A stretch of 62,394 bases of DNA from a bacterium 1xD42-67 (GCA_003612335.1 RAYO01000028.1:1-62394), one strand, 5' to 3'; shown: positions 41,849 to 52,552, counted from the first letter of the stretch. Numbers and translations: made by a program. The notes: generated by a model from the letters alone, not told the origin.

Positions 41849-42865
41849 ATGCCTAATTATGTTAAAAACATAATCCAGTTTGGCGAAAATGTTCCACAGG
41901 ACCGGATGGAGGCCCTATATAAGGCGGTACTTAACACGCACCCCGTCACAGGAGAGGACGAGTGGTTTGACTTCAACACCCTTGTTCCTATGCCAGAAGC
42001 GCTGGATATTGAATGCGGCTCCAATAATAATGTTGGGATACTGCTTTATCGTCTGGTGCAGAACAAAGCCACCGATTCCAGCTACTCCATCCAGCGCATT
42101 TTGGATGCTCAGGGCTGTGGGGATGTGTTTTCTGGGGATGATCTGAAAACTGTCACCAAAGAATATAGAGCATACAGCAAAGAGATCCATCCAGATGTGT
42201 GTAAGGATCCCAGAGCTACAGAGGCTATGGCAAAACTGAACACCCTGTACGAAATAGCCAAGGGAACGTCCGTTGGCCGGGGGTGGACACCGCAGATGGG
42301 GGACGTCGAGAAACGCTATCGGCTCTCCGGAATAGCCGATTATGTGACCAACCACCTGATCACGTGCATAAAGCGAAATGGGATCTCTCCTGCGGCCCCG
42401 GATGCACTTTCGCTGTTTATGGAAACCGAGGAAGGGAAGTCGCTCTATGAGTTGGGGCAGAGATCCGTTGAGAACCTGCGCCGCTACAAGGCCATGACAT
42501 GGTACGAGTGGTGTAACAAAAACTGGGGGACAAAATGGAATAGCAGCGATAACTGCAACGACTTGGCGGCGCGCACAATTAAGTTCTCTACAGCGTGGAG
42601 TTGTCCCATCCCCATCGTTGCGGCACTGGCGGAAAAGTTCCCGGATGTGGACTTTGTCTGGAAATATACTGACGAGGATACCGGAAGCAACACTGGCAGG
42701 ATCACCTATAAGGACAGGAATCTGGATATTACAGCGTTTGAGAATGGCTCAGCGGAAGCGTATGCCATGTATGTCGAGTGCTGGGGTGAAAGCGAATGTC
42801 TGTACCAGGATGAAAACGGTGTGTGGCATAGCTACGACTGTGATACCTGTCCCCATCCGTGCTGA
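41849..42865 (+). CDS. Api92/YubB-like protein with a J-domain-like insert
   Basis: 338 aa, ATG 41849 after AAAGGAGG. It begins MPNYVKNIIQFG and contains MTWYEWCNKNWGTKW (216-230) and TAWSCPIPIVAALAEKFPDV (248-267), the signature of Api92/DUF1281-like proteins of plasmids and phages. Residues about 99-138 are unusual: LKTVTKEYRAYSKEIHPDVCKD...AMAKLNTLYEIAK has helix II, the HPD triad (114-116) and helix III of a DnaJ J-domain, which stimulates Hsp70. The insert separates the N-terminal strand region from the rest. The element may thus recruit host DnaK. No DnaK gene is present. Confidence 0.78.
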   Translation: MPNYVKNIIQFGENVPQDRMEALYKAVLNTHPVTGEDEWFDFNTLVPMPEALDIECGSNNNVGILLYRLVQNKATDSSYSIQRILDAQGCGDVFSGDDLKTVTKEYRAYSKEIHPDVCKDPRATEAMAKLNTLYEIAKGTSVGRGWTPQMGDVEKRYRLSGIADYVTNHLITCIKRNGISPAAPDALSLFMETEEGKSLYELGQRSVENLRRYKAMTWYEWCNKNWGTKWNSSDNCNDLAARTIKFSTAWSCPIPIVAALAEKFPDVDFVWKYTDEDTGSNTGRITYKDRNLDITAFENGSAEAYAMYVECWGESECLYQDENGVWHSYDCDTCPHPC

Positions 42866-42892
42866 CGGCGGCAAAGTCTTTTCAAATTATCC

Positions 42893-42921
42893 TTGCAAAT
42901 ACCGCTAGGAGCGGTTATAAT
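42893..42921 (+). promoter_or_regulatory. Promoter of leader RNA copy 8
   Basis: TTGCAA (42893-42898), 17 bp, TATAAT (42916-42921). Confidence 0.85.
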
Positions 42922-42926
42922 GCACG

Positions 42927-43012
42927 ATAAAGTATCCGTAGATTACGCTAGTGATCAAAAGTCGCTGTGTTTCAAAGCGTCCGAAGGCCCTGTGACCTTT
43001 GGACGCTTTTTT
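42927..43012 (+). ncRNA. Leader RNA copy 8
   Basis: AAAGTATCCG, hairpin GATTA/TGATC, AAAAGTCGCTGTGTTTCAAAGCG, then AGCGTCCGAAGG...CCTTTGGACGCT and six T, followed by ATATATACGGCCCTCCGGGGC. Confidence 0.84.
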
Positions 43013-43040
43013 ATATATACGGCCCTCCGGGGCAAAAGTT

Positions 43041-43067
43041 TGGAACGCTGAGAAGCGTCCCTTTTTT
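43041..43067 (+). terminator. Downstream U-tailed hairpin of leader 8
   Basis: GGAACGCTgagAAGCGTCCC followed by six T; one bulged base compared with leader 7. Confidence 0.7.
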
Positions 43068-43082
43068 CATTTCATGAAGGAG

Positions 43083-43380
43083 GTGAACAAGAGCAAACGA
43101 AGAATTGACCGCATTATCTCACCTTACACGGGGAGACAGCGAGGCCAACATGATATTTGCGACCCGCTGCTGCCAACTGGCCATACAGCAGAGGGACACG
43201 CCAACTGCCGTCCATCTGCGCTATCCGCAAATCTTGAATGACCAAGATTCAGTTGAGCACGCAAGGACTGTGCCTGGAAGTAAATATCCTGCGGCACTGT
43301 GCTGCCGCTGGGGGTCTGCTGAACCCAAATCAACTGTGGTATGGAAAGCAAAACCCGAGCAACCCAGCAAATGAACATCC
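43083..43380 (+). pseudogene. Degenerate copy of the DUF4406-like gene
   Basis: Base-by-base comparison with 41310-41639 shows the same ribosome binding site (GGAGGTGAACAA), but GTG has become GAG and an extra base in CACGGGGAGACAGCGAGG shifts the frame. After the shift EANMIFATRCCQLAIQQ...YPQILNDQ is readable, then further changes destroy GLQLGLNIL. It lies after leader copy 8, in the same relative position as the intact gene after leader copy 7. Confidence 0.8.
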
Positions 43381-43403
43381 CAATTCAATAAGGAGGAAGT
43401 CAA

Positions 43404-43802
43404 ATGAAGCAGCTTGGTAATTTAGCAATTATCTGCGCACAGCGTCAATCGCTGTTGCTGGAAATCCAAGGCGGTATGGTATCCGTCTATGTGGGTTCCG
43501 GCCCAGACAGGGTGGTTCTCAGCACTCACTGGGATGATGATGCGGAGATCAGCCGTATTATCCATGAACTCAATTTTGGAAAATACCGATTAGATACAAG
43601 CGACAGCCTTGCAGAAACGCTGAATCACAGGGACGAAGATATGCTTTGGGACCTTTTGCTCGAACACAGAGGGCATCATGTTGCCATCGTTTCTTATGGT
43701 AGTCCCAAAGATCCGTCAGATGTTTGCCTCGAATGCGAAGATTGCAACAAGGTTATCCTTGATGCTGATCTCTATACTCTCGCTGCAAGAGGAGACAGGT
43801 AA
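43404..43802 (+). CDS. Small protein, 132 aa, longer paralogue of the 41636 product
   Basis: ATG 43404 after AAGGAGGAAG. The first 60 residues (MKQLGNLAIICAQRQSLLLE...) match the 65 aa product of 41636. The C-terminal half is new, acidic, with CLECEDCNK as a likely metal site. Function unknown. Confidence 0.7.
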   Translation: MKQLGNLAIICAQRQSLLLEIQGGMVSVYVGSGPDRVVLSTHWDDDAEISRIIHELNFGKYRLDTSDSLAETLNHRDEDMLWDLLLEHRGHHVAIVSYGSPKDPSDVCLECEDCNKVILDADLYTLAARGDR

Positions 43803-43876
43803 GGGTATAAGGCATTGTTGCTTATGGAGGTCGGAGGCATAAGAAAGACCAAAAGCTGAAATTTCACAAATTGTCC

Positions 43877-43905
43877 TTGCAAATATCGGCCAAAACAAGT
43901 ATAAT
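43877..43905 (+). promoter_or_regulatory. Promoter of leader RNA copy 9
   Basis: TTGCAA (43877-43882), 17 bp, TATAAT (43900-43905). Confidence 0.85.
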
Positions 43906-43910
43906 AAAGC

Positions 43911-43996
43911 CATAAAGTATCTGTAGATTACACCAGTAATCAAAGTGACTGTGTTTCAAAGCGTCCGAAGACCATATGGTCTTTGGGCGCTTTTTT
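43911..43996 (+). ncRNA. Leader RNA copy 9
   Basis: AAAGTATCTG, hairpin GATTA/TAATC, AAAGTGACTGTGTTTCAAAGCG, then AGCGTCCGAAGACC...GGTCTTTGGGCGCT and six T, followed by ATATATATATGGCCCTTCGGGGC. Confidence 0.85.
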
Positions 43997-44027
43997 ATAT
44001 ATATATGGCCCTTCGGGGCAAAAATTT

Positions 44028-44052
44028 GGGACGCTGAGAAGCGTCCCTTTTT
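44028..44052 (+). terminator. Downstream U-tailed hairpin of leader 9
   Basis: GGGACGCTgagAAGCGTCCC followed by five T, 26 bp before the TTG start of the next gene. Confidence 0.78.
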
Positions 44053-44077
44053 ACATTTCATGAAGGAGGTGAACAAA

Positions 44078-46368
<2,291 letters not shown>

Positions 46369-46400
46369 CAGCGCAGCTACTCTGGTCCATTATGACATAA

Positions 46401-46436
46401 GGGGGTGCATCCATACCGGGTGCACCCCTGTTTTTC
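46401..46436 (+). terminator. Terminator after ligA
   Basis: GGGGTGCA pairs with TGCACCCC, followed by GTTTTTCCTTTT. It would reduce expression of the following genes unless read through. Confidence 0.75.
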
Positions 46437-46456
46437 CTTTTATGGAGGTTTGAAAC

Positions 46457-47215
46457 GTGGATATATTCAGAATGATGAAGACTGGCGAGGGCATTGAGCA
46501 GTTGGAGGAGCATCTGCTTGACCTGGATTCCGAATTTCGGTTCAAGTGCCGCCGATGCGGAAAATGCTGCATCCACCAGGAAACGATCATCCTCAATGCC
46601 CGGGATATCTACAACATCGCCAAGAAGAAGGGGATGACGATGCAGCAGGTGATCGAGTCTTATACCGAGGTCTATATTGGCAGCGGTTCCCGCCTCCCTG
46701 TCGTCCACCTGCTCTCGAATGGTCCCAAGGGCGCCTGCCCCTTGCTGGAGGATGGTCGTTGCAGTGTGCATGACTGTAAGCCGACTGTATGTGCTCTGTA
46801 TCCCATGGGACGGGTTGTGGTAGGAGAGAAGTTCGGTGAACCTGTTGACCCAGACAAATTGCGGGTCAAGTATATCCTGAACGAGTATAGCTGCGGCTCC
46901 GCCAAGCGGGTCAATACCGTTCGCAGTTGGTTAGCCAAGTTTGGGATTCCGGAGAATGACGAGTTCTATATACTCTGGAACAAAGTGCTCATAAGCCTGA
47001 CACTGGCAATCGTGAAATTGGAGGAGGAAAAGGTGTCCAAGACTGTCTTGGATATGCTCTGGAGCGCGATTTACCAGGCGTTGTTTCTCGACTACGATAT
47101 CACCCAGGACTTTATGCCCCAGTTCCAAGTTGCGGCGAAGAAGCTGTGCAGTTTGAGTGAAACGATCATCAAGGCGCAGCCGCCCGCCAGTCCGAGTGAA
47201 GAGGAGGCTGACTAA
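46457..47215 (+). CDS. YkgJ-family cysteine cluster protein
   Basis: 252 aa from GTG 46457 after ATGGAGG. FKCRRCGKCCIHQETI (residues about 31-46) and, 60 residues later, CPLLEDGRCSVHDCKPTVCALYP form the CxxCxxCC...C...C...C pattern of the YkgJ family, which binds zinc or an Fe-S cluster. The C-terminal 120 residues are helical. Precise role unknown for the family; it could be a methylation- or metal-linked enzyme. Confidence 0.82.
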   Translation: MDIFRMMKTGEGIEQLEEHLLDLDSEFRFKCRRCGKCCIHQETIILNARDIYNIAKKKGMTMQQVIESYTEVYIGSGSRLPVVHLLSNGPKGACPLLEDGRCSVHDCKPTVCALYPMGRVVVGEKFGEPVDPDKLRVKYILNEYSCGSAKRVNTVRSWLAKFGIPENDEFYILWNKVLISLTLAIVKLEEEKVSKTVLDMLWSAIYQALFLDYDITQDFMPQFQVAAKKLCSLSETIIKAQPPASPSEEEAD

Positions 47216-47442
47216 TGGCGGAATATTCCGAGCCAAAAAGGATTGTCTGGTATGATAATGTTTCGTGTCCAGTTTGCGGTACAGAAAGGACCAATTCATG
47301 GGAAAAACGCATTTCCAGAGCTTTGGGTTACAAAGCCATCGTCTGTGAGAAATGTATTGCAAAGGAGTATGGTCTGACAGTGAAAGAACTTCGAAACACC
47401 ATGGCGAACCATTGGGGTTTGGTACCCTGTCCTGGGATATGA
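47215..47442 (+). CDS. Zinc-ribbon protein, 75 aa
   Basis: ATG 47215 overlaps the stop of the previous gene (TAATG). CPVC at 18-21 and CEKC at 44-47 flank a basic segment, a simple zinc ribbon. Its stop overlaps the next start, so three genes are coupled. Confidence 0.66.
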   Translation: MAEYSEPKRIVWYDNVSCPVCGTERTNSWEKRISRALGYKAIVCEKCIAKEYGLTVKELRNTMANHWGLVPCPGI

Positions 47443-48590
47443 GCGAGCTCAACGAATTGACCCGCCGCCTATTGGCTGAGGGCTATACACCAGAGGATAC
47501 GCCGCCAGGGATGCAGGCATACAAGCAGCATGAGGGCGGTTGGACCTATGAACGCGAAACTTTGAAAAAGATGGTTTTTGAGACGCCTTGCGGTTTGCTG
47601 GTCGAGGGATCGCGTTTTATAACCGGGTATATGTCAACTCGGGGCGTTACCTGGCGGCCGGAGAATGATAACCCTGTGGTCACCTGTCCGCACTTTACGG
47701 CAGAACCCTGCCCGCTTAGGCATCCAAGCCTACAGCAAGAGCGGTATGCTCTCCATGAGGATGACATCATTTACCAGTGCGCCTGTCACCAGACCGACCG
47801 CCCCTTTACATTTGAGGGGAGTGTGGAGGAAGCTCATAAAAGGGTGTGGCAGGAGGCAGATGTGCTTTGGGAACAGTTTCAGGCCGCGCATAAGGGCCGT
47901 GTTTGCCGGCAGCAGAGTTATTACGGACGGACGACCAAGTCCTGGTATGCCTATTACAGTCCGATGCGATGTACCAGTTACTGGTTAGGTTGTACCCGTT
48001 GCAGCATATTGGATAAGGATCTGGTGCCGCAAAGGGGGAACGTTTTCTATGATGTGCGGAAAACTTGGATAGAAAAAGGAGACGGCCTGTTTCCTGATGA
48101 ACAGCGGATCAGCATTGAGAAGGGCTGTAAGCTCCTGGACAAAACGGTGTCCCTTACAATCTGTGAGGCTATTGTTAAATATGGGAAGCACGATGCGGTG
48201 CAGCATGTTATGTCAGAATTTCATCACGACTTATTTTTCGACCGTTCTCTGAAAGTTGAGATTCTGAACCTGCGGGCTGCCCGGATCGATGCGCGGGATA
48301 TACTTCAGGATTTGCAGGATGTAGCCAATGGTATCCAGGTGACCCATGCGGCAGACACACTCAAGGCTGCCAAGGAACAAAAGAAAGCCCGGCGGGCAGC
48401 CGCCAAACGTCAAAGGATACGCAAAGTTGAGCAGATGATTTTAACACACGGCTGGGCAAATCTGGACGGTCTGTGGCAGCGCCGGGCAGAAAAGCTGCTG
48501 GATGATGAACGAATTGAGGAACTGCTTCAGCAGCGGAAGGAAGCGAGCGTGCAAAAGCCGCCAGAAGAACTACAGCTCAGCCTTTTTTGA
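47439..48590 (+). CDS. Hypothetical protein with C-terminal sliding-clamp motif, 383 aa
   Basis: ATG 47439 overlaps the previous stop. The N-terminal half has scattered Cys (CPHF, CPLRHP, CACH, CTRC), a likely zinc-binding region; residues 300-360 are a basic coiled coil. The last eight residues are EELQLSLF: QLSLF at an exposed C-terminus is the classic bacterial beta-clamp-binding pentapeptide. It therefore may act at replication forks or repair sites together with the adjacent ligase. No enzyme motif recognised. Confidence 0.7.
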   Translation: MSELNELTRRLLAEGYTPEDTPPGMQAYKQHEGGWTYERETLKKMVFETPCGLLVEGSRFITGYMSTRGVTWRPENDNPVVTCPHFTAEPCPLRHPSLQQERYALHEDDIIYQCACHQTDRPFTFEGSVEEAHKRVWQEADVLWEQFQAAHKGRVCRQQSYYGRTTKSWYAYYSPMRCTSYWLGCTRCSILDKDLVPQRGNVFYDVRKTWIEKGDGLFPDEQRISIEKGCKLLDKTVSLTICEAIVKYGKHDAVQHVMSEFHHDLFFDRSLKVEILNLRAARIDARDILQDLQDVANGIQVTHAADTLKAAKEQKKARRAAAKRQRIRKVEQMILTHGWANLDGLWQRRAEKLLDDERIEELLQQRKEASVQKPPEELQLSLF

Positions 48591-48604
48591 ATAGGGAGGC
48601 AATG

Positions 48605-49225
48605 ATGGAAGATCAAGTAAGAACCGTTGTTTTTATAGGAGACCAGCGTGGTCTGTGTGAGGACCTTTACCGCAGTAAAGAAACTGGCCAGGTGTATATC
48701 CGAAAGGTGTGCGATGACAGCCATGTGTGTTGGCTCACAGCCAGTTTGTGGACTGGCGGATATGAAGCCGATTGCCATATGAAGTCTGGGCTTGTCATTC
48801 GGGTGACCAACAAAGCCGGCGGCGTTCTGTTTGAGGAGAGATTGGCAGAGCAGGAAGGCGATATCGGCACATGGGCCGCTAAAAACGGCCCGTTCAGCTG
48901 GGAGGCAGTCACCGCCGTGGCAAAGGAATACGAGGAGAAGTATAAGCTCAGTACCTATGAGGACTGGAAAGCGTGGCTGATGGCCGATGCGGAACACTAC
49001 GGATTTAAAGGATGCTCCGACAACTGGCTGTATGCTATGGCTGAGCGTGGAACTTTCAAGGAAATAGCCAAGGTCAGTTTTCTTGGCGTTACCGCGGTTG
49101 TCACAGTCCGAGCGGAGACACATAAAGCCTGTGGCAAAAGCTGGTTGTGTTACGAGGTCCAAGATACCGGCCTTGATACCACACTTGCCATCTGTGGCTA
49201 TAAATTTCAGAGTGGGGGCCAATAA
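48605..49225 (+). CDS. Hypothetical protein, 206 aa
   Basis: ATG 48605 (or the ATG directly before) after GGGAGG. A mixed fold with NKAGGVLFEERL and a helical centre. Not recognised. Confidence 0.64.
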   Translation: MEDQVRTVVFIGDQRGLCEDLYRSKETGQVYIRKVCDDSHVCWLTASLWTGGYEADCHMKSGLVIRVTNKAGGVLFEERLAEQEGDIGTWAAKNGPFSWEAVTAVAKEYEEKYKLSTYEDWKAWLMADAEHYGFKGCSDNWLYAMAERGTFKEIAKVSFLGVTAVVTVRAETHKACGKSWLCYEVQDTGLDTTLAICGYKFQSGGQ

Positions 49226-49253
49226 AATGTTCCAAAGGAAGTGAACATAGACC

Positions 49254-50048
49254 ATGGAAACTCAAAATAATAATCGGGATCAGATCATCCGCAAAGACGC
49301 CAGAGGCTGCTTTGTGGAAGTCAAGAATGACTGCTTTCATTTGGATAAGATCCACCTTCAGTTTGTCGCCTACGATAAGTCCAGGCCGGCGGGCCAGCGC
49401 TACACCAGCAACATCCATATTTATATTGATGTGCCGCAGTTTTTGGCCCTAGCGCAGGAAGCCGCCAACGGCAGCCTCCACATGCGGATGCAGCAGTATA
49501 AGAATGAGCGAAAGACAGATGCCCTATTTGAGCACCTGGGCGGCACTGCGGCCAAACGTCTGGCCTACTATGGCAAGTCCCGGCCTGATGGTATGAGCTT
49601 ATCCCGGGTAGTCAAACTCACTGTGGCGGAAAAAGGGGACTACTTTTTTACTGCAGATAGTGGGCCTGGAGAGGAGAATAAAACCGGCCTGATCGTACCC
49701 CGGTTTGGGAAATCACCGGAACAGCATGTATCGGTGATCCTTACCTGGCGTCAGCTCAATGAGCTGCTGTTTGCCACAGTGGTACATTATAAAGCGTGGC
49801 TGTCGGCCAAATATATGGCAGACTGGGCCGCCCTCCATGCACCCAGGCTTGAGGAGGGTGGACAGCGAAAAGGTCAAAAAAGCCAAGAATCCACACGGGC
49901 GCCCTCTCCGGGAAATTGGCCCGCTGCTGCTCCACCGCCCGCGCCGCCAGCGGCACCACCGCCACAGACCGGTTTTGGCAGTGCCTTTGGCAGTGTTTAT
50001 GGCAGTGCAGGTGGCAATGTCAGCGCCGATGACAAACGGATATTTTAG
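49254..50048 (+). CDS. Hypothetical protein with Pro/Ala/Gly-rich tail ending DDKRIF
   Basis: 264 aa. Residues 1-195 form a beta-rich then helical domain; residues 210-258 are a low-complexity Pro/Ala/Gly linker (PPPAPPAAPPPQTGFGS) with the end SADDKRIF. Folded domain, flexible linker and acidic-hydrophobic tip is the architecture of SSB proteins, whose tip is DDDIPF, so it may be a single-strand-binding or recombination accessory protein. The core is not a recognisable OB fold, so this is a suggestion. Confidence 0.62.
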   Translation: METQNNNRDQIIRKDARGCFVEVKNDCFHLDKIHLQFVAYDKSRPAGQRYTSNIHIYIDVPQFLALAQEAANGSLHMRMQQYKNERKTDALFEHLGGTAAKRLAYYGKSRPDGMSLSRVVKLTVAEKGDYFFTADSGPGEENKTGLIVPRFGKSPEQHVSVILTWRQLNELLFATVVHYKAWLSAKYMADWAALHAPRLEEGGQRKGQKSQESTRAPSPGNWPAAAPPPAPPAAPPPQTGFGSAFGSVYGSAGGNVSADDKRIF

Positions 50049-50128
50049 TGCTATACTGGTATTGTCCATCCTTGCGCAGGCGGCTGGCCCATCAGGCCGG
50101 AAAAGAACTTGACAAGGAGTGGATCACA

Positions 50129-50467
50129 ATGAAGTTTTGTCCCTACTGCGGCGTTTCCCTTCCGGGAAACGCCGTCTCTTTCTGCCATGAGTGCGGAAAG
50201 CAGCTGCCAACTAAAAAAACAAACGGTATGCGGCAGCAAAAAAAGCGGCCCCAGCACCAAAGCCCCAAGCAAACAGCCCAGCATAGATCAAAACCCGTTA
50301 ACCCTATGGATGTCAATTATGATGGCTATTATGACGACATCCAACCCATTGATGCTGGAGTTCGGGGAGAGGGAATGGATCCCGGATTGGCCAAACGGAT
50401 CGCTTTGCTCATAATTGGGGCAGTAGGAATTATTGCCCTGGCAGTTATCATGATGACACTGTTGTAA
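50129..50467 (+). CDS. Zinc-ribbon protein with a C-terminal membrane anchor, 112 aa
   Basis: ATG 50129 after AAGGAG. The zinc ribbon KFCPYCGVSLPG...FCHECGKQL (residues 2-30) is followed by a basic Gln-rich linker and one hydrophobic segment (about 90-111, IALLIIGAVGIIALAVIMM). It is probably a membrane-tethered ribbon protein with the ribbon in the cytoplasm. Confidence 0.75.
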   Translation: MKFCPYCGVSLPGNAVSFCHECGKQLPTKKTNGMRQQKKRPQHQSPKQTAQHRSKPVNPMDVNYDGYYDDIQPIDAGVRGEGMDPGLAKRIALLIIGAVGIIALAVIMMTLL

Positions 50468-50521
50468 TTTTGCCTGACAAAACGTGTAATCTAGGCAAAT
50501 TAGCAAATTGAGGTGATTTTC

Positions 50522-51082
50522 ATGATGTATCTCTCCAAGGGGATGTTGACGCAGTCCCGTAAGACCGGGCTTGACTATGTGACTCATTGCGGCTGCATCT
50601 ATGCATTGGGTCCGGAACTGGCCGCACTCTGGAAAAGCGCGAGATTTGCCCCACAGCCAGTCCCAGAGGGCAGGGAGCAGGCCATCAGGCGTATGGAGGG
50701 CAGCGGCCTGGTTGTTACTACCGAGGAGACTGGGTCGTTAGCCGCCTATCGGCTCCTGGCCAACTGTATTATCTGTCCCAATAACCGAAAATGGACCGAC
50801 CGCTTTCTATCTAAGCCTGTCCGTAAAGTTTGGATATGGCTCAACGAGGCGGGGCTGCGGCTTACTGCCAGTGAGTTGATCCGGTTGGAGGAACGGAAGA
50901 TCCAGCCTACGCCTGCGCTGCTGGGCCAAGAGGGACGGCAACGGCTGACGGAAATGATCTACCTTGCCGAAACAATTCCGGACGGTATCCTGGAGTCTTT
51001 AATGGAGCATTCACCTGCACGGGATGCGGTAGTAGATATCCTGCTGAAACTGCTGCGTACCCATCGCCTGTTATTGATTTGA
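50522..51082 (+). CDS. Hypothetical winged-helix-like protein, 186 aa
   Basis: ATG 50522 after GAGGTG. The sequence AIRRMEGSGLVVTTEETGSLAAYRLL looks like the recognition helix and wing of a winged-helix fold, and the C-terminal half is helical (LLGQEGRQRLTEMIYLAETIPDG). Similar proteins accompany clostridial conjugative elements. A DNA-binding role is suspected. Confidence 0.6.
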   Translation: MMYLSKGMLTQSRKTGLDYVTHCGCIYALGPELAALWKSARFAPQPVPEGREQAIRRMEGSGLVVTTEETGSLAAYRLLANCIICPNNRKWTDRFLSKPVRKVWIWLNEAGLRLTASELIRLEERKIQPTPALLGQEGRQRLTEMIYLAETIPDGILESLMEHSPARDAVVDILLKLLRTHRLLLI

Positions 51083-51093
51083 AGGAGGCGCGC

Positions 51094-51540
51094 ATGAAAC
51101 ACTCACAGATTCCCCTGCCACTGCAAACGAAGATCCTGTGGCAGATGGCATTGGCCTTATGCTCGTTCATCGCTGCCATCGCCTGTATGCTTTGTTTCAC
51201 TATCGCTGCTGCTCTCCCTTTTTTGTTTTTAAGTATATTGACTGCAGCAAATGGAGGACGGCTCTATTACATAGCTGTGCGGGGCCATTATCTAATGCTC
51301 ACTGGCACTGTACTGCATGTGGAGCGTACCGCTGTCCTTCGCAGGACAAAGGCAGTATTGATTGAAGTCGAGGGGACCGCATTGCGGGTTCTACTGTATA
51401 ACCACCATAAATCACCGATTGAGGGCGGACATATTGTATTATATGTACAGGATAGCGCCCCTATTTACGAATGGAGGGGAATGCATCTGCTTAGCGCCTA
51501 CTTAGCGGCTGCATTTTATCCCCCTGGGCAGTCCACATAG
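51094..51540 (+). CDS. Small membrane protein, 148 aa
   Basis: ATG 51094 after AAGGAGG. Two membrane segments at about 17-55 (ALALCSFIAAIACMLCFTIA) are followed by a soluble beta-rich domain. Not recognised. Confidence 0.66.
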   Translation: MKHSQIPLPLQTKILWQMALALCSFIAAIACMLCFTIAAALPFLFLSILTAANGGRLYYIAVRGHYLMLTGTVLHVERTAVLRRTKAVLIEVEGTALRVLLYNHHKSPIEGGHIVLYVQDSAPIYEWRGMHLLSAYLAAAFYPPGQST

Positions 51541-51552
51541 AGGGACCCGAAA

Positions 51553-52404
51553 ATGGTCTACCACATTTTTCAATACTATATTGATGGTGTCTGGTATCGA
51601 GATTCCCAGGTTTATTCTGATACGCAGTTTGATGCCATTATGGATCGGCTGGCATGGCAACTACCCATTGGAATGCGCGTTTTCCACTTTGGAGCTCCAG
51701 GGCCAAAACAGTATCCATTAGACAATCCTATTGTGCTGCGTCGCCCGGTCCTGTCCCTGGACCCCATGGCATTGGTCAAACAAACACCAGATAGCCGCAC
51801 CTTTTTAAGTGACAGGCATACACAGCAGCGCCTGCCTGTTCTCTGCCAGATTGGACGTTTTGTAATATGCGGCCCCCCGGATAGCTGGCCCTGCTTTCGT
51901 TATGTGGATGGGGCGCGATATGCGCTTACTACAACATTGCGAATTATTCCTCTATCATTCCGGGAGGCCAAGTCATATGTCCAGCGCTATCACCGCCACA
52001 ATGCGGCTCCACAAGGCCATAAATTCTCTATTGGGTTGTTTTCCCCAAGCGAAGATACATATATTGGCGTTGCTATCGCAAGCATCCCCAAAGCACGTCA
52101 TCTAAACGACGGGTTCACCCTGGAAATAAACCGTGTATGTTGTGATCCCGCTTTTAGTAATGCCTGTAGTAAGCTGTATGGTGCCGCGATTAAGGCGGGG
52201 AAAGCCATGGGCTACACCCGGTTCATTACTTACACACTCCCCGAGGAAAGCGGAAGCAGCATAAAAGCGGTTGGTTTTCGTTTGGATGGGATTGTTCCAG
52301 AACGGGAAGGCGGCTGGCGCCGTGGCGGCCGGGTCCGTAGTTCTCCGTGCCGTGCGCCCGCTGGACCTAAACTCCGCTGGATTCTCAATATGGACCCGCC
52401 ATAA
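51553..52404 (+). CDS. XF1762-like GNAT acetyltransferase
   Basis: 283 aa. Residues about 130-275 follow the XF1762-like family: LRIIPLSFREAKSYVQRYHRHN, then FSIGLF, VAIASIPKARHLNDG, LEINRVCCD, SNACSKLYGAAIKAGKAMGY and a late GWRRGGR. These phage- and plasmid-borne proteins have a GNAT acetyltransferase fold, with unknown substrate. The N-terminal 120 residues are extra and not recognised. Last gene of the leader-9 operon. Confidence 0.8.
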   Translation: MVYHIFQYYIDGVWYRDSQVYSDTQFDAIMDRLAWQLPIGMRVFHFGAPGPKQYPLDNPIVLRRPVLSLDPMALVKQTPDSRTFLSDRHTQQRLPVLCQIGRFVICGPPDSWPCFRYVDGARYALTTTLRIIPLSFREAKSYVQRYHRHNAAPQGHKFSIGLFSPSEDTYIGVAIASIPKARHLNDGFTLEINRVCCDPAFSNACSKLYGAAIKAGKAMGYTRFITYTLPEESGSSIKAVGFRLDGIVPEREGGWRRGGRVRSSPCRAPAGPKLRWILNMDPP

Positions 52405-52432
52405 AACTCAGGTAACTGTATCGAATAGCATA

Positions 52433-52461
52433 TTGACCTCTGTGAATTATCATGCTATAAT
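52433..52461 (+). promoter_or_regulatory. Promoter of leader RNA copy 10
   Basis: TTGACC (52433-52438), 17 bp, TATAAT (52456-52461). Confidence 0.84.
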
Positions 52462-52466
52462 CAAGA

Positions 52467-52552
52467 TAATAGTTACCGTGTTTTCTTAAGGAAACAGAGT
52501 TACCGTGTTACAGAGTGTCAAATGGCGCTAATGCGCTGTTTGGCACTTTTTT
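52467..52552 (+). ncRNA. Leader RNA copy 10 (variant)
   Basis: AATAGTTACCGTGTT, hairpin GTTTTC/GGAAAC, AGAGTTACCGTGTTACAGAG, then AGTGTCAAATGGCG...CGCTGTTTGGCACT and six T. The 5' motif equals the junction motif (AGTTACCGTGTT occurs twice), which suggests both motifs serve the same partner. A CCCGCgaaatGCGGG hairpin (52561-52575) follows, but no second U-tailed hairpin. Confidence 0.76.
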
